Below are positions 10,855-22,668 of a stretch of DNA of 64,000 bases, one piece after another. Origin of the DNA: Anaspis maculata. Its lineage: Eukaryota > Arthropoda > Insecta > Coleoptera > Scraptiidae. The stretch spans positions 51,167,423 through 51,231,422 of the forward strand of contig OX421968.1 of the NCBI GenBank assembly GCA_949128115.1, written 5' to 3'. The position numbers and the translations under genes were made by a program. Every line of letters starts with the position of its first letter. Position 1 is the stretch's first letter. The notes under the pieces are model-generated. The model saw only the letters and a list, made by a program, of their open reading frames with translations. It ran no database searches and was not told the DNA's origin.

Positions 10855-12829
10855 ACTTCAACTGTTTCAAATGTCCTCATACAAACAAACCTGTATAACT
10901 GATTGCCTGCACCCATCAGCCGAAATTCTCTATTTATGAGCACAAAATGTAAACCCAAACGTATACTCGGTTTGAATTAGGCACACCAGTGCTTTTCTCA
11001 CTCACAATATCAGCTCAGCTTTCCATTCCAATATTTTATTCAATTTTTTGTTTGACATATTCTGTCAGTCGTCACCCTAGACACTCCTTTTTTTACGCCT
11101 ACAAATAGCCTACCATTTGATACCGAGTTTGGTACCGAAGCTAATTTGCGACGGAGCAAATTTTAGTTTCTTGCAACCGGGGGACAATGATTCTAAAATA
11201 AATATGATGGGGCGAGGTGCACTTCCGGTAAGTGCCTTTCTAATTAGAGAAAAACAATGCAAATACTTTGAGGATGGGGCTAAGAAATGTAAAAGAAAAT
11301 AGGATTCTTGCACTATGACTGGCTAGCAAGTGATAGTTTTTTTGGAGGTATTGCAAAAATTCTATTTTTATTTTTCAAATCTGAAGAAATTCAAAATCTT
11401 GAACGTATCGATCATACACTTCAATATGGTATTTTAGAAATCTATGACAGTTTTCATTACTTTCCATTAATTGGTTTTGATCGGAGATGAGTACCTACTA
11501 GTTTTCGTTGATTTTTAGGTTAGGAAACTACAACCTTAAGATTTATGGGGGCCCGGTAGACTGTAGACTCCCAACTCCCTTTTATGTTTATTTGGGAAAG
11601 TGCGCGCGGAAACGGGAGAGACACTTCTTCGAGAAAATATTGCACCGGATTTGGTTTTTTAATGAACTTAGTCCCCGAGAAACGTACCTTTAGTTGGCGG
11701 GGCTAAAATCTTGGGTCGTAGATAAATACTCATAAAAACGGGGATCCAAATCTTCAAATAAACAAACGAAATAGACGACTGTATTTGTTGAGGGATATAA
11801 ACTAAGATTTAGTCGAGATATAAATTGTTATACACACCACCGCCGCATTGCCCAGTGCTGCCACACCTGAAAAATAAAAATCCAAAAGAGAGAGTATCGA
11901 AGCAGTGTCAATCGATATCGACGATTCGGTTTAAAAACGATTAATTGTGCACGCTCCCTCGCAAGCCACAAATAATTTGTTGTAGCCTGGTGAAATGCAT
12001 AACCGTCTTTCAATCCCCAGAGAAGCCGACGAATTAAGCAGATATCCACCAGGACTGTAAATCATGGCCGGGTATCGTAAGCTCACCTCGGCACTTCGCT
12101 GTCTACCTCTGCCCAGACTCGGCATAAAGCTAAGCATACATCACACAGATTGTACCCCTACTGCACTTAAATTATTAGATTACCCGTATACACACACACA
12201 ACGGAAGGACGTTGTAATCTTAAAGCTGAATGCTGATACAGTTTTGCGATAGAACAATTCTTACTAATATTGTGTCTCTTGGCAGTAGATGTTATTACTT
12301 CGCACTACCTCGTTTATTTACCACGATACCATTTAATATACTGCACGCAGTACCTACTTCCAACCGCAGCCCTTATTTTGAAATTTATGTTCAAGCTGCC
12401 TCCGCGGTGCTTGTGTAGGGACTATACAAGCTCCGAGCGGTGCAGTGCTCTACCGACATTATCAACACTGTCAAGTTATACCTACTCCAAGTCACTGTTG
12501 CCAACTTCACGTTCAAACTTTTATTTTTAGCACATTTTCCATTTTGTAAAAATCGCTGTTAATTATACGCTTTGCTGTTCGTCGTCCTGTCACGTATCTC
12601 TTTCTAAAGAAAGAATCGTAGATTCGTAGAATATTATTTATTTTTTTTACATTACTACCTATACCACTTACCTGAGACAGTGGATACGCTTACAGAGAAA
12701 GCTTACAACTTGACCTTTGTTGCACAAAAAGCTGTGATGGGATGACTGACTCTCCTTAGAATTGACCTGAAACGAGTGAATTTTACTTCCCCGACCCACC
12801 ACCCAACGAGAAGGGGAAGTATTGTGAAC
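10855..12829. other. Unassigned 2-kb stretch, possibly low-copy
   Basis: No repeat structure obvious by eye. Small open frames at 11117-11490 (plus) and 11828-12137 (minus) lack recognisable domains. The part around 11820-12140 is less AT-rich than its surroundings. Nothing here supports a gene call. Confidence 0.3.
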
Positions 12830-12841
12830 GCGCTAAAAATT

Positions 12842-13161
12842 ATTTTTTTTCGCCCTGCATCAACTACTTGGTTATTTGCAGGTTTTTTCCGTGGGGGTTT
12901 TTAACGATAACGATGACGATAACGACGAAGTACTGTATAGAATGTACATTCTTAGATCAGTGGGGGAATTATCACTTATCAGTGGGGTTTTGTTTCGATG
13001 GCTTCCTCGTTTCATCCCTCTTTCCGGGGTATCATCGCACGATAGTAGATGACCCAGTACTAAGGAACGCGTGAAAAAGTCCATCTGACCCAGTGCGGAT
13101 TTGAACCCGGGACCTTCGCCTTTGAAAGCGAGGCTGAGCTCACCGTGCTACCGACTGGGTT
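12842..13161 (-). mobile_element. tRNA-derived SINE (family B) with poly(A) tail and 12-bp TSD
   Basis: On the minus strand the element begins just below 13162 with a tRNA-like head: acceptor ACCCAGT (complementary to ACTGGGT at the other end of the head), an anticodon-stem-like CTCGC..GCGA region, and box B GGGTTCAAATCC. About 240 bp of body follows, ending in a run of A (T run at 12843-12850 on plus). The flanks are the perfect direct repeat GCGCTAAAAATT at 12830-12841 and 13162-13173, a retrotransposition TSD. The T-arm pairing is poor, so this is a SINE head rather than a functional tRNA gene. Confidence 0.9.
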
Positions 13162-13457
13162 GCGCTAAAAATTGTTTTCGAGATTTCGACGGGTATATCC
13201 GTTTTGAAGTCCCCTATGACGATTAAGACCATTTCCAGAATGATCTCTGTCTGTGTGTATGTTTGTCTGTAGCCTTCCACGATAACAGCTGCAACGTCTA
13301 TCCGAGCATTGAAAAACCTTTCAAATGATATGTAAAATTGACCTATCTTGCTGTTGTGGGATGACTGAAATTACATCAAAAAATCAGCAGGGCACATATT
13401 TTACATTTTGATGAAAAAAAGCATGGAATAGTTGCAAAATAGAAAACAATATAGGTA
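13162..13457. other. Repeat-like flank of the SINE
   Basis: Contains TGTCTGTGTGTATGTTTGTC near 13250, a short simple-sequence run. The word GCGCTAAAAAT at the SINE junction also occurs at the inner ends of the 58-62 kb long inverted repeat. No gene. Confidence 0.3.
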
Positions 13458-14364
13458 CAGGGTGCTCACGATAAAATTCACCCCCCTCCAGTAGATTCCC
13501 TTTCAAGATATTTCGAAAAACTAAAAACTTTTTCCTCATGATTTTTCCCAGGAACCTCAAATCGATCCTTTAAAAGTTTCTAATTGGTACCGCATACAAG
13601 GTGTGATATGTAACTTTTTTATTTTAAATGCTTCACCCTATATTCTATTCCGTGATTTGGTGAAGCCTTTTTTTCTGATTACAAATATATATGACGCTCA
13701 TTATTTATTTTGACAAGTAATAATAATAAAAAGAATAATAATAATAATAATAAAAAGAATTACTGTCAAATTTTAAATGTGCCTATCTTGAATGTGATTT
13801 TAACTGTGATAATGATATATTGTTGCCTATTTATTTTGTTAATTGTTATAATTTTGAACCAATTTTTTGTTGACGATGTACGATAGGACCGGAAAGTCTT
13901 CATGTATTAATAAAAAGATTTATTATTATTATTATTATATAATTTGTCGAAAAAGTAATAAAATAGGTAGTCAATTAATTTTGTTTCGCGGCAAGATGGC
14001 TTTGGTTTCCACAGTTCCCTTAGAAAAAAGTTATTCTTGCAGCATTTTTTCTGCAGAATTCAACTCTGCATGGATAAATGGTCTAATTCGTCCCCAATAC
14101 AGGGTGTGGCGTGATTTTAAATTTTTAATTCATTTGACTACCTATTTTATTATTTTTTTGACAGCTTCCTTGTCAAAATAAATCATGAATGTTATAAATC
14201 TTTGTAATCAGAAAGAAAGGCTTCATCAAATGACGTAATAAAATATGGGGTGTCGTATTTGAAATAAAAAAGTTACATGTCACACTTTTCCTTAGTTAGT
14301 TTTCCAAAATATCTCGAAAGGGAACCTCTTAGAGGGGGGGGTGAATTTTATCGTGAACACCCGG
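13458..14364. mobile_element. TA-flanked foldback element (907 bp)
   Basis: CAGGGTGCTCACGATAAAA at 13458 is matched in reverse complement by sequence ending CACCCGG at 14364; both ends abut TA (GGTA before, TAC after). The arms match for about 240 bp. The centre holds (TAA)n-like sequence at 13723-13757, a TTATTA run near 13920-13940 and an internal ACAGGGTG word at 14100. TA flanks and this end sequence fit a Tc1/mariner-type MITE. No transposase is visible inside. Confidence 0.85.
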
Positions 14365-14465
14365 TACTTCTTTCTTCAGTTTTATTTATCATTTCATAAT
14401 ATTGATGTTACTCGCGAGAAATGTGCTCTAGAACTCACCCCAAGCCCGCCGTGACAACTTTGTTT

Positions 14466-16780
14466 AGTCGGGGTGCTACGATTTTGAATACCGCAAATGA
14501 ATTAGACGGGATGCCCTTTGGCATGATAACTACTTATACCAAGGTGATTAGTTTTCTCCAAGGATGCGTCAACATTTCCCACTCAGAAAAAAAGATGGCG
14601 ACGATTTTTGACAGGACCTGAATTTTTGTAAAATATAGGCATGTGGGGTATGTTTTCTTACTAATTTTGACCTCCTGAACACGAATATCGAGTTTATTTT
14701 CACATCAGAAATCAAATTGACCTCATATTCCACACCTGAAAACCGCAAAAATAGCAGACTCTCGCTTATTTTCGAACTGAAAATTTTGTATGCCATTTAC
14801 ATCGATTTCCAGCCTTGAGCTCGTTAAATAGATCCCACGGAACAAGTTAACAGCGTAAGTTCTGCGAAATAACTCTACAAACATCGCCAGGGTGCGCCCC
14901 AAAACATACAAAATATGGGCTCTGGGAGCACATTTTTCTGCGGCTGATTTAAGGGATGTAAGTGTGAAATGGAAAATGTTTTGCAATACATTCCACTGTT
15001 TTATATAGTAAGCTTACATATACTGAGAATTTATCAACATATAATGACAATTTCAGATAAAAAACCAAAAAAATATATTTTCATGATTTGTTGATAACTT
15101 TTTTTTCAATAATACTAAAAAACGTAGCTTTGATTTTGATGATGTTTTCCATCAAGGTAAATACATCAAGAAACCTTTTTCACCTGAAACAACTACCTTA
15201 GCTCAAAGTTTCGGTATAGCGACTCATAATTAAATCATTTTTCGTTAGACTTGCGGTTGCCAAACATCAGAAAAGCGTCTTTTGATTTTAAAGTTTTGTC
15301 CTTACACTTGTTCTAGAATGCAACATATGGCTGATGGTGAATCTTTGGTTCAAAGTTTTCTACGAGTATTTCTATCTCGCCCATGAACTCATTCAGGTGT
15401 CTAGAAATTTTCGGAATGGATATGCACTAACGGCGAAGGGCAGTAGGATCTTCAGTGTTATTACCAATTTAAAATTTGTTGTCTTGTGTGTGTTGGAATT
15501 TGCGAGAATGGAACTATAGTATTATCAGTCAAGGCGCAGAAACACCTAGGACGTGAACAGGCATAGAAAACGGACATGGAAAACATATGGAAAAGTGATC
15601 AGGTAGGCACCAAGACCTTTTCAACATTACGACTCTTATTTTGCAACTATAGTACCTATGATACATGGTGTATGTTTCATGCTCTTTGGCTTGTTCACGT
15701 CCTAGACGCTTTTGAGCCTCCATTAATAGCTCATTACTTTCATTCTCGCATTATTCTGACACACACAAGACAACAAATTTGAAGTTGGTGCCGTAGAAAT
15801 ACGAATAACACTGAAGGTCCTACTGAACCTTTGCCGTTGGTGCATATCCAGTCCAGCAGACACCTGAATGAGTTCACGGGCGAGACAGAAAACTTAAGCC
15901 AAAGCTTAACCATCAGCCGTATGTTGCATTCCAGAACAAGTTCAAAAAAGGACTTTGAAATTATTAATAGACGCTTTTCTGATGTTTGGCAATCGCGGAT
16001 CTGACGAAAATGCTTTATATTATATGAAACTTTGAGCTAGGGTGGTTATTCCAGGTGAGAAAGGTCTCTTGATGTATTTATCTTGATAAAGAACATCATC
16101 AAAATCAGAGCTACGTTTTTTAGTATCAATTGTACCTGTCATAAAAAAAATTATTAACAAATCATGAAAATTTGTTTGTACGATATTCTGTGTCAAATCC
16201 CTATGGCATGTTGATGAATGCTTGGGATGTCATATTAAACAGTAGAACATATTGCACAACATTCTTCCTTTCATACTTACATTCCCCATCCAGCCGCAGC
16301 AAAATGTGCTTCCAGCGCCCATTTTTGGTATGATTTGAGGCGCACCCTGACGATGTTTGAAGAGTTATTTTGCAGAACTTAGACTGTTAACATGTTCTAT
16401 GGGATCTATACAGCCAGCTCAAGGCTGGAAATCGCTGTTGATGGTACATGAAATTTTCAGTTCAAAAATTAGCGAGAGTCTGCTATTTTTGCGGTTTTCA
16501 GATGTGAAATATGAGGTCAAGTTGATTTTCAATGTGAAAATAAACTCCATATTCGTATTCAGGAGGTCAAAATTAGTGAGAAAACATGTGTCACACGCAT
16601 ATGTTTTATAAAAAATCCGCTCCTGTCAAAAATCGTCGCCATCTTTTTTTCTGAGTGGGAAATGTTGACGCATCCTTGGCGAAAATTATCACCTTGGTAT
16701 AAGTAGTCATCATACCAAAGGGCATCCCGTCTAATTCATTTGCGGTATTTTGCTATTTTATGTCGCGTACCACCCCGACT
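14466..16780. repeat. 2.3-kb palindrome (arms about 1.1 kb)
   Basis: AGTCGGGGTG at 14466 mirrors CACCCCGACT ending at 16780, and matching continues inward (for example GACGGGATGCCCTTTGG against its complement near 16710, and AACTCATTCAGGTGTCTAG near 15390 against its counterpart at 15870) to a centre near 15600. The arms differ by scattered substitutions and small indels. No transposase motif was seen, and the outer ends lack the CAGGGTG word. Confidence 0.85.
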
Positions 16781-17690
16781 GGTTATATTTGTTCATCAGA
16801 CTACATTTTGCTTTTCAACTGGTAACGGCTTTACAAAGGTAAAACTGAGACTAGAAATTTTAATGTACGAACCAAAAATGAAATCAGTTGAATAACATTA
16901 AAAATGACAGGCTTACCGTGAAATTTTCAACATTGCTCTTTGATTTCATCAGTTCCGAATTTGTTAACAATGAAGTCTCATTACATGCCTGAAAATACTT
17001 ACCGCAATGTTGATGATATTAGTTACGTAAAACAATGAAATTGTACCATGGTACCGTGCATCTAATCCGCAGTAAAATTGGGTGCTTGAGTCCCTTTCTC
17101 AATGTTAATATTAACTTACCGCGATATGTGCTAAGCTTAATGTGGCTTAGCCTGATACTTCATATCTGGTTGTCTGGCGTGCGCTTACCATTCCAGGTTT
17201 TATGAGGTGGGAACGATCAATTCTCACTTACAGGATTGGAAATCTCTCCTTGGATAGTTTTACCGCCGTTATTTAATATTTCAGATACGTGCGGTGCAAG
17301 TTTCCCCTCTCCAAACCGAACCCTAACCTCCGTTCTACCTCTATATGGGTATAATGCTGAACCTATAACATAGTAGTCGCGCTACTTTATTATCAACAGG
17401 GCGGGACTTATAAATCCATTTAATATACTGCCCTGTCAATACTGTGATCTTATAGTTTACCGGAAAGTTGCGCTTTTCATTCTTCCTGCCGCGCTTTCAG
17501 GGATTATGTAAGTCTTGATTATTTATTTTATGCTCACCCTTGTTTACGGGCCGTGAATTTTTCACTGTCTTGTGTTTCAGGTTCCGCATAGGTCCTTCAG
17601 ATTCTGAACTTCTTTCCGACCAGACCTTATAAAAACGACACTGATATAAGCTACAGTTTCACCAGTTAAAGATGCCTTCCGTTGATACGC
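16781..17690. other. Unassigned stretch
   Basis: No ORF of recognisable family and no clear repeat; moderately AT-rich. A minus-strand frame of 84 codons at 17577-17831 overlaps the Penelope-like fragment and is its antisense shadow. Confidence 0.3.
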
Positions 17691-17831
17691 GTTCCATGCC
17701 TGTATTCTCTGGCTGGCCGAACTATATTTACCAGGCATTACATTAGTGGGATTTATAAACTCACATGCACCTGTGGCTGTGTCTACATAGGCAGAACATA
17801 CAGATCTTTCTATACTTGTTTTAAGGAGCAC

Positions 17832-19010
17832 CAGTAGCGCAACTAGGGGAGGGTTAGGTGGGTGCGCTCACCCACTTATGAAGATTTTGTCTGTGAAGGC
17901 GCCTTCTTGATCAATTTTCATTTCAAATATTGAAAAATAAATGAGAAATAAAAAAAAATCGGTCTGAGCTACCAAAACAAAATTTGGCTGAAAATCTGCT
18001 GAGCTTTTAAAACTCGTTTTAAAATCAATTTTCATTTTCACTTAGGTGTAGATCAAATTGTTATGTCCTTTGGTGAACGTTTCACAGATTTTATTGAAAA
18101 AACTTCCAAATGCGCCTTCGGATTCCGATAGTTTTGCAGACGAAGCGCAGACGAAGCGCAGACGAAACGATTGAGAGGACCTTATTTAATTTTTCAAGTC
18201 TGATGTTCCAAGTTCAGAAATCACAGTGGGTGAATATAAGGAATTCAGAGCATTGTTTCTGGAAGTTCCTTCGGAAATTGAGTAGAAGTTATCCGAACAT
18301 TATTGTTTTGTATAAAATATTTTTGACGTTGCTTATCACATCTGCTTCCGCCGAACGGTCTTTCGGTCGATTAAAATCGGTAAAAAGGTTTCTGCGTTTA
18401 ACAATGGGAGAAAAGAGGCCAAGTTTGTGGCGATCTTAAAAGTTTGATGCAATTTTAGAAAAGTTTAAAAACGACTAAGAGAGAAGGCTTCGGTTCTAGA
18501 TTTTGAATGTTGTCTGTTTTTTTTTCTTGATTTGTATTCCTAGTCTTACCGTCAGTTCCACAAAGAAGATACCTAATCAGCGATCAGGCTGATATCAGAT
18601 AAACTGAACTTTTTTCTGCTGAATTCTAGTCGATTATAACCACAAAAAATGCCCGAAATCTGTACAGACCCGCATCATATTCTTTTCACTATTGACAGAT
18701 AAACCAACATTCTCATTGATCAGTCATCTACAAATTGACTAACAAAAATCGCGAATCAATCGATCTCGTATTATCTTTTTTTGTGGAACCCACGGTTAGT
18801 GTTAAGGCTGCCTTTGCGATGCTGCTTATGCAGTGATTGTTATTGTTTGAAAAAAATAAAGCTGACAATCGTGTTGAACTTTTTTTCCTCATAATCAAAA
18901 AAATTTAAAAATCTCAAGTTCAAAAAAAAATTGTGAAAAAACCAGAGACCAATGGCGCCTTTTTTTCTAACATTCATACCTGCCTGTAAAATATCCTAGT
19001 TGCGCCACTG
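17832..19010. mobile_element. hAT element, internally decayed, with exact 8-bp TSD
   Basis: Ends are CAGTAGCGCAACTAGG at 17832 and the complement of CAGTGGCGCAACTAGG at 19010 (one mismatch in 16). The flanking 8-bp direct repeats AGGAGCAC at 17824-17831 and 19011-19018 are identical. Length 1,179 bp is well under that of autonomous hATs (2.5-5 kb); only the C-terminal dimerisation region of a transposase remains inside. It sits within a Penelope-like ORF, so it is the younger insertion. Confidence 0.95.
18200..18462 (+). pseudogene. hAT transposase C-terminal dimerisation fragment
   Basis: The frame contains YPNIIVLYKIFLTLLITSAS followed by AERSFGRLKSVKRFLR and LTMGEKR. The pattern ..IFLTLPVTxASxERSFSxLKxIK..LRSTMxxxRL.. 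is the hAT dimerisation domain typical of ZMYM/TTF-type insect hAT transposases. After GEKR the continuation (LAIL-type segment) is out of frame, so one frameshift precedes the natural C-terminus near 18450. The catalytic DDE region is missing; the 370 bp upstream within the element shows no clear match. It belongs to the surrounding 17832-19010 element. Confidence 0.85.
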
Positions 19011-19299
19011 AGGAGCACCTAAGACACATCAAGAAGAATCAATTTCCCAGAACGCCCTAAATGCCATGTCACCCTTCTCATCCCATTGTGTTTCTCTTCT
19101 CCACACCTTGGATGACGATTATGCCTCCTTTCTACATTTGACGGACGATACATTGATCTGCAATTACCTTGAGGAGTTGGAAATTCGGAAATTCCACTCG
19201 TCAAACCCCTCGTTGTGTTTGAATGAACAAACACACTTTAATTCGTCAGTCCTCCTGCCATTCATGTTCCCAAGTGATATTCCGTTTGCAGTCAATTAG

Positions 19300-20330
19300 T
19301 CTGATGCCCGAAGTCCCACGATCGTGTTGTTTCCTTGCTTGTTTAGTTTGTTGGCACTATCGTTTGTTTTTGCTCGTTTTGCGTTTTTGAAGTGAAACTT
19401 CTATTCGTTCGCCTAGACCACAACACAGACAACTAACAGCAGAACCACACATGAGAGTGAATTCTACTCATGGCATGAGGCGTAACGTAACGAGCGCATT
19501 GTAACGTTTTCGATCGTGGTCTTCGGGTGACCAGTGACGTCCCAGGAAATGCAAGAAGCTGTTACGGCGTTCGGTTTTATTTTTTACAGTTAGTATTCTT
19601 TTACCGCTTGCATTGTGTTTTAAGTACAACAGCTTTCATCATGAACGAAAATTCGATCTAATCGATGAATTCTAACTCACGGTAGTGTCATTTGCAATTG
19701 GGAAATGATTTATTTATTTTCGTAATGCGTATCGCCGCCACTGGACTGAGCTGTCGTTGATGTTGTGGAAGCTAGTGACCACTGAAAACTGAAAACACAG
19801 GTCTCGACATTGTAGAAGTGACTTGACGTGTCAGTATGAACAATCGGCATAAATATGGGTTTCAAGCGTTACTGTAGTAACACACATTTTTGATCAGCTT
19901 TGTAGCACGGTATCACCAGAAAAACACGATCAGGTGTAAAGCTCAGGGCTCAGGCATAGCACAAGCACAACAAGTAAGCTACCAGGGGGCTCCCGCTTCC
20001 ACGAAAAATGGAGTTCTCCTAAATTCAGGGGTTTAAACTTGCAAGAAACATGTTCTACATCTGAAATATTGATGAAATTCAAAGTGCCAAAAACAGGCAG
20101 TGACTAGCGTTTCAAAAAGTGCCCCCTGCCTGGACTCCTGCCAGAGTTTCAGGCTGTTTTCAAATTCAAGCTATCCAGAACGGTTGTAAGAACAATCTGG
20201 CTCAATGTCAACCACCCATTCAGTGGAAGTGACTCAATCTCACGAGAAAATAGGGCAAATCTGTTACATTCCATATACAAATTTATATAATCTTTTGTGT
20301 AAAATCTCCGATCTCGGTAATTCCAAAACG
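19300..20330. other. Unassigned stretch
   Basis: No recognisable ORF, repeat or RNA gene. Somewhat less AT-rich around 19300-19560. Confidence 0.3.
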
Positions 20331-20338
20331 GTTTCGAG

Positions 20339-20681
20339 CAGTGGCGTATTTAGAAATTTGGGATGGGGGAGCAAGGTGATTTTTTTTAATAAAGATACAT
20401 GAGAAGGTCTTTGCGAGGGAGGGGGTTGAACAGAGGGCAGACGAAATGTCTCCATCCATCAATGAACAGCAAAGATTTGGACTAATAGTAATTATTGTGT
20501 AGAAGGGTAGAACGTTATTACGTATTATACAACGAAATTAGGTATACATTTATAAATTTTCAACATTATTGAAGCGCGCCTGTTCTATCGCCGGTATACC
20601 TTCTTCTTATTATTATTATTATCACAGATCGATGGGGGGGGGGCATATGCCCCCCATGCCACCCCCATAAATACGCCACTG
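20339..20681. mobile_element. hAT-type MITE (343 bp) with 8-bp TSD
   Basis: Perfect 14-bp terminal inverted repeats, CAGTGGCGTATTTA at 20339 and its complement ending 20681, are flanked by the identical octamer GTTTCGAG (20331-20338 and 20682-20689). The interior is non-coding, with a TTATTA microsatellite near 20607-20624 and a ten-G run just before CATATGCCCCCC. Confidence 0.95.
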
Positions 20682-20689
20682 GTTTCGAG

Positions 20690-21833
20690 ACACAGAATCA
20701 CACTTCATGATTTTCAAATTAGAGTTTGGAAATGAGGTCGTCGCAATTTGTCACCTTTATATATCACCCTGTACAAATAGGCTACTGGACATTAATCGCA
20801 TTTCACTATAAAAGTATCATAAATCTGATAAATATCTGAATGACGAATTTGTAGTTGGAAAAGTTTTTCGAAATACGATTTCGAAATTTCATTTCCGTGC
20901 AAAATCAATTTAAAAGTGAACTTATTCAAATCAGGAATAATATTGTCAAAGGTCACCGTCGTCTTACCTTTTCATGGCTTCTATCCGGGACGTTCTGATA
21001 TGCCCGAATACCGGACGATCGCTGCCTCTAACTGGGTGGCATAGGATTTCACTCCACTCGCTTGGCTTTTTAGTACATTTCGGTATTCTAATAAGTGGCG
21101 CAAATAATCCAGCAAGGGGAACGTTTGAGACGTTTATTAAACATCAGAGATCATCAAAAATAAACGGAGTATAATAGATAATTAAATGACTAGAGTAAAG
21201 TACTTACATTAAAAACAACATCACGTCGACCCCGTGCATCGCAACGAACCGCAGTTTCGCACAACCACCACACCATCAGCCCCGACCAAAAAGAGGCCTT
21301 CCTCTTTGTCTCCAAAGGTTTTATCACCTCGGTTCATTCTTCACCCCTCCTTTGGATTTTTCCATGGAGGTCGGTGGACGGTCTAGATTGTGCCGGATGT
21401 GGTGAATCTGCTAGTCTTTGCAAAAATTGCAACTTTGCGTTCCCGGATCATTGCGATGCGAGAGGTACAACGTACTTATATTTACTGTATCGGGTGCGCC
21501 GTGAGTCGGTTACACCGAGACATACCGGGTGAATCCCAAGTTCAAATTGTCATTTCCGACAATATGCTACGTCACAGCTTGCAAGTAGGCGAGGAGGTGG
21601 AAGGGAGGAAATGGAACGCATTCGACATTCGACCTGAGCATTCGTCCTGTATCCATCACGTAGTGGTGTATTTTCACGTGCGAGCATCACTTCATTACAA
21701 GGAACTTGTTTTTGGTGCCAATGCATAGAGTATATTGTATTATGAAGCGAAATTGTATTGAAAAAAGCTAGTTACTTGACGCGGGCTTGACATATGGCAT
21801 ATGGCATGCGAAACTCGCAGTACTGCCACTCAT
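20690..21833. other. Unassigned stretch
   Basis: A plus-strand frame of 112 codons at 21390-21728 is not recognised; its codons and composition give no clear sign of selection, though 21200-21700 is less AT-rich than its neighbours and could be low-copy. A lone CACCCTGTA word occurs at 20765. Confidence 0.3.
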
Positions 21834-21841
21834 ATGGCACT

Positions 21842-22660
21842 CAGGGCTGGGCAAAATACTTCGAAAAATTTATTTAAATACAAAATACAAAATACACGAT
21901 CCAAGATAATCGAAATACAAAATACAAACTACTTCTTGAAATGTCTTTGAAATACAAAATACAAAATACGTATTTTGGAAAACTAAGAAATTCCAAAATA
22001 CAAAATACCACCTAGAGTATTCCAAATACAAAATTCAAAATACATTCTTATTGCGTATTCCAACCATCTTATTGGAAAAACCGTAAAATGCAAGTATTTC
22101 AATGGGAACACTTCATTGATTCAGTCGCAACAATAAGTAAATTATTATGAACTATGAAAAGACAAATAAAATAAACATAAAGTGAAGAGAACTTCATGTT
22201 CAAACCCATTCCTTACTTCATTCATCAATTCTCCAAAATAACAAATATTGATTTCCTTTGGGGACAACCAACTTTTCGAAAATATTGTTCGACATCCGAC
22301 ATGGAACCTCTCGTGGCTGACAGTAGGATGCACTTGCCAGTAAAACGTAAAACGTAAAAGATGCAATCAAACTCATTATCGATCCCAGATAGTGTGCAAA
22401 AGCAAGAAATGTCAATGGGGTGAATATAGTATTACCAGAACAATTTCGGCCCGAACAGACTAAAGAGCATGGGAAACAAATGTATTTTGTATTTTGAAAA
22501 TCAAAATACTTCTCCGAAAAATGTATTTAAAATACAAAATACAAAATACTAGCTGCCTGAACTATTCCAAAATACAAAATACAAATACTTCTCAATCAAA
22601 TGTATTTAAATACAAAATACAAAATACTTAAATGTGTATTTGAAATACCGCCCAGCCCTG
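21842..22660. mobile_element. hAT-type nonautonomous element with AAATACA heptamer arrays
   Basis: Terminal repeats CAGGGCTGGGC at 21842 and its complement ending 22660 are flanked by a perfect 8-bp TSD ATGGCACT (21834-21841, 22661-22668). Both subterminal regions (about 21870-22050 and 22480-22640) are arrays of a 7-bp unit AAATACA; the middle (about 22070-22440) is unrelated AT-rich DNA with no transposase. Size (819 bp), terminal sequence and architecture parallel the 4480-5338 element although the array unit differs. Confidence 0.94.
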
Positions 22661-22668
22661 ATGGCACT

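Larger units (their letters stand above)
17691..19299 (+). pseudogene. Penelope-like element GIY-YIG endonuclease region, split by a hAT insertion
   Basis: The left part (to 17831) reads SGIYKLTCTCGCVYIGRTY, the GIY-YIG core of the C-terminal endonuclease of Penelope-like retroelements, then FKEH. The coding sequence resumes after 19010 with LRHIKKNQFPRT, and after one frameshift near 19055 with a C-terminal segment (19066-19299) holding LEELEIRKF and LNEQTHFNSS, including the conserved glutamate region of GIY-YIG nucleases, and a stop at 19299. The reverse transcriptase expected upstream is not seen. The 1,179-bp intervening segment is an independent hAT element with its own TSD. Two lesions (insertion and frameshift) make it non-functional. 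Other GIY-YIG proteins cannot be fully excluded. Confidence 0.78.

Noticed and set aside
13085..13161. Functional tRNA gene on the minus strand
   Set aside because: The acceptor stem pairs but the T stem has mismatches, the anticodon loop is eight bases, and a SINE body, poly(A) tail and TSD follow; it is a SINE head.
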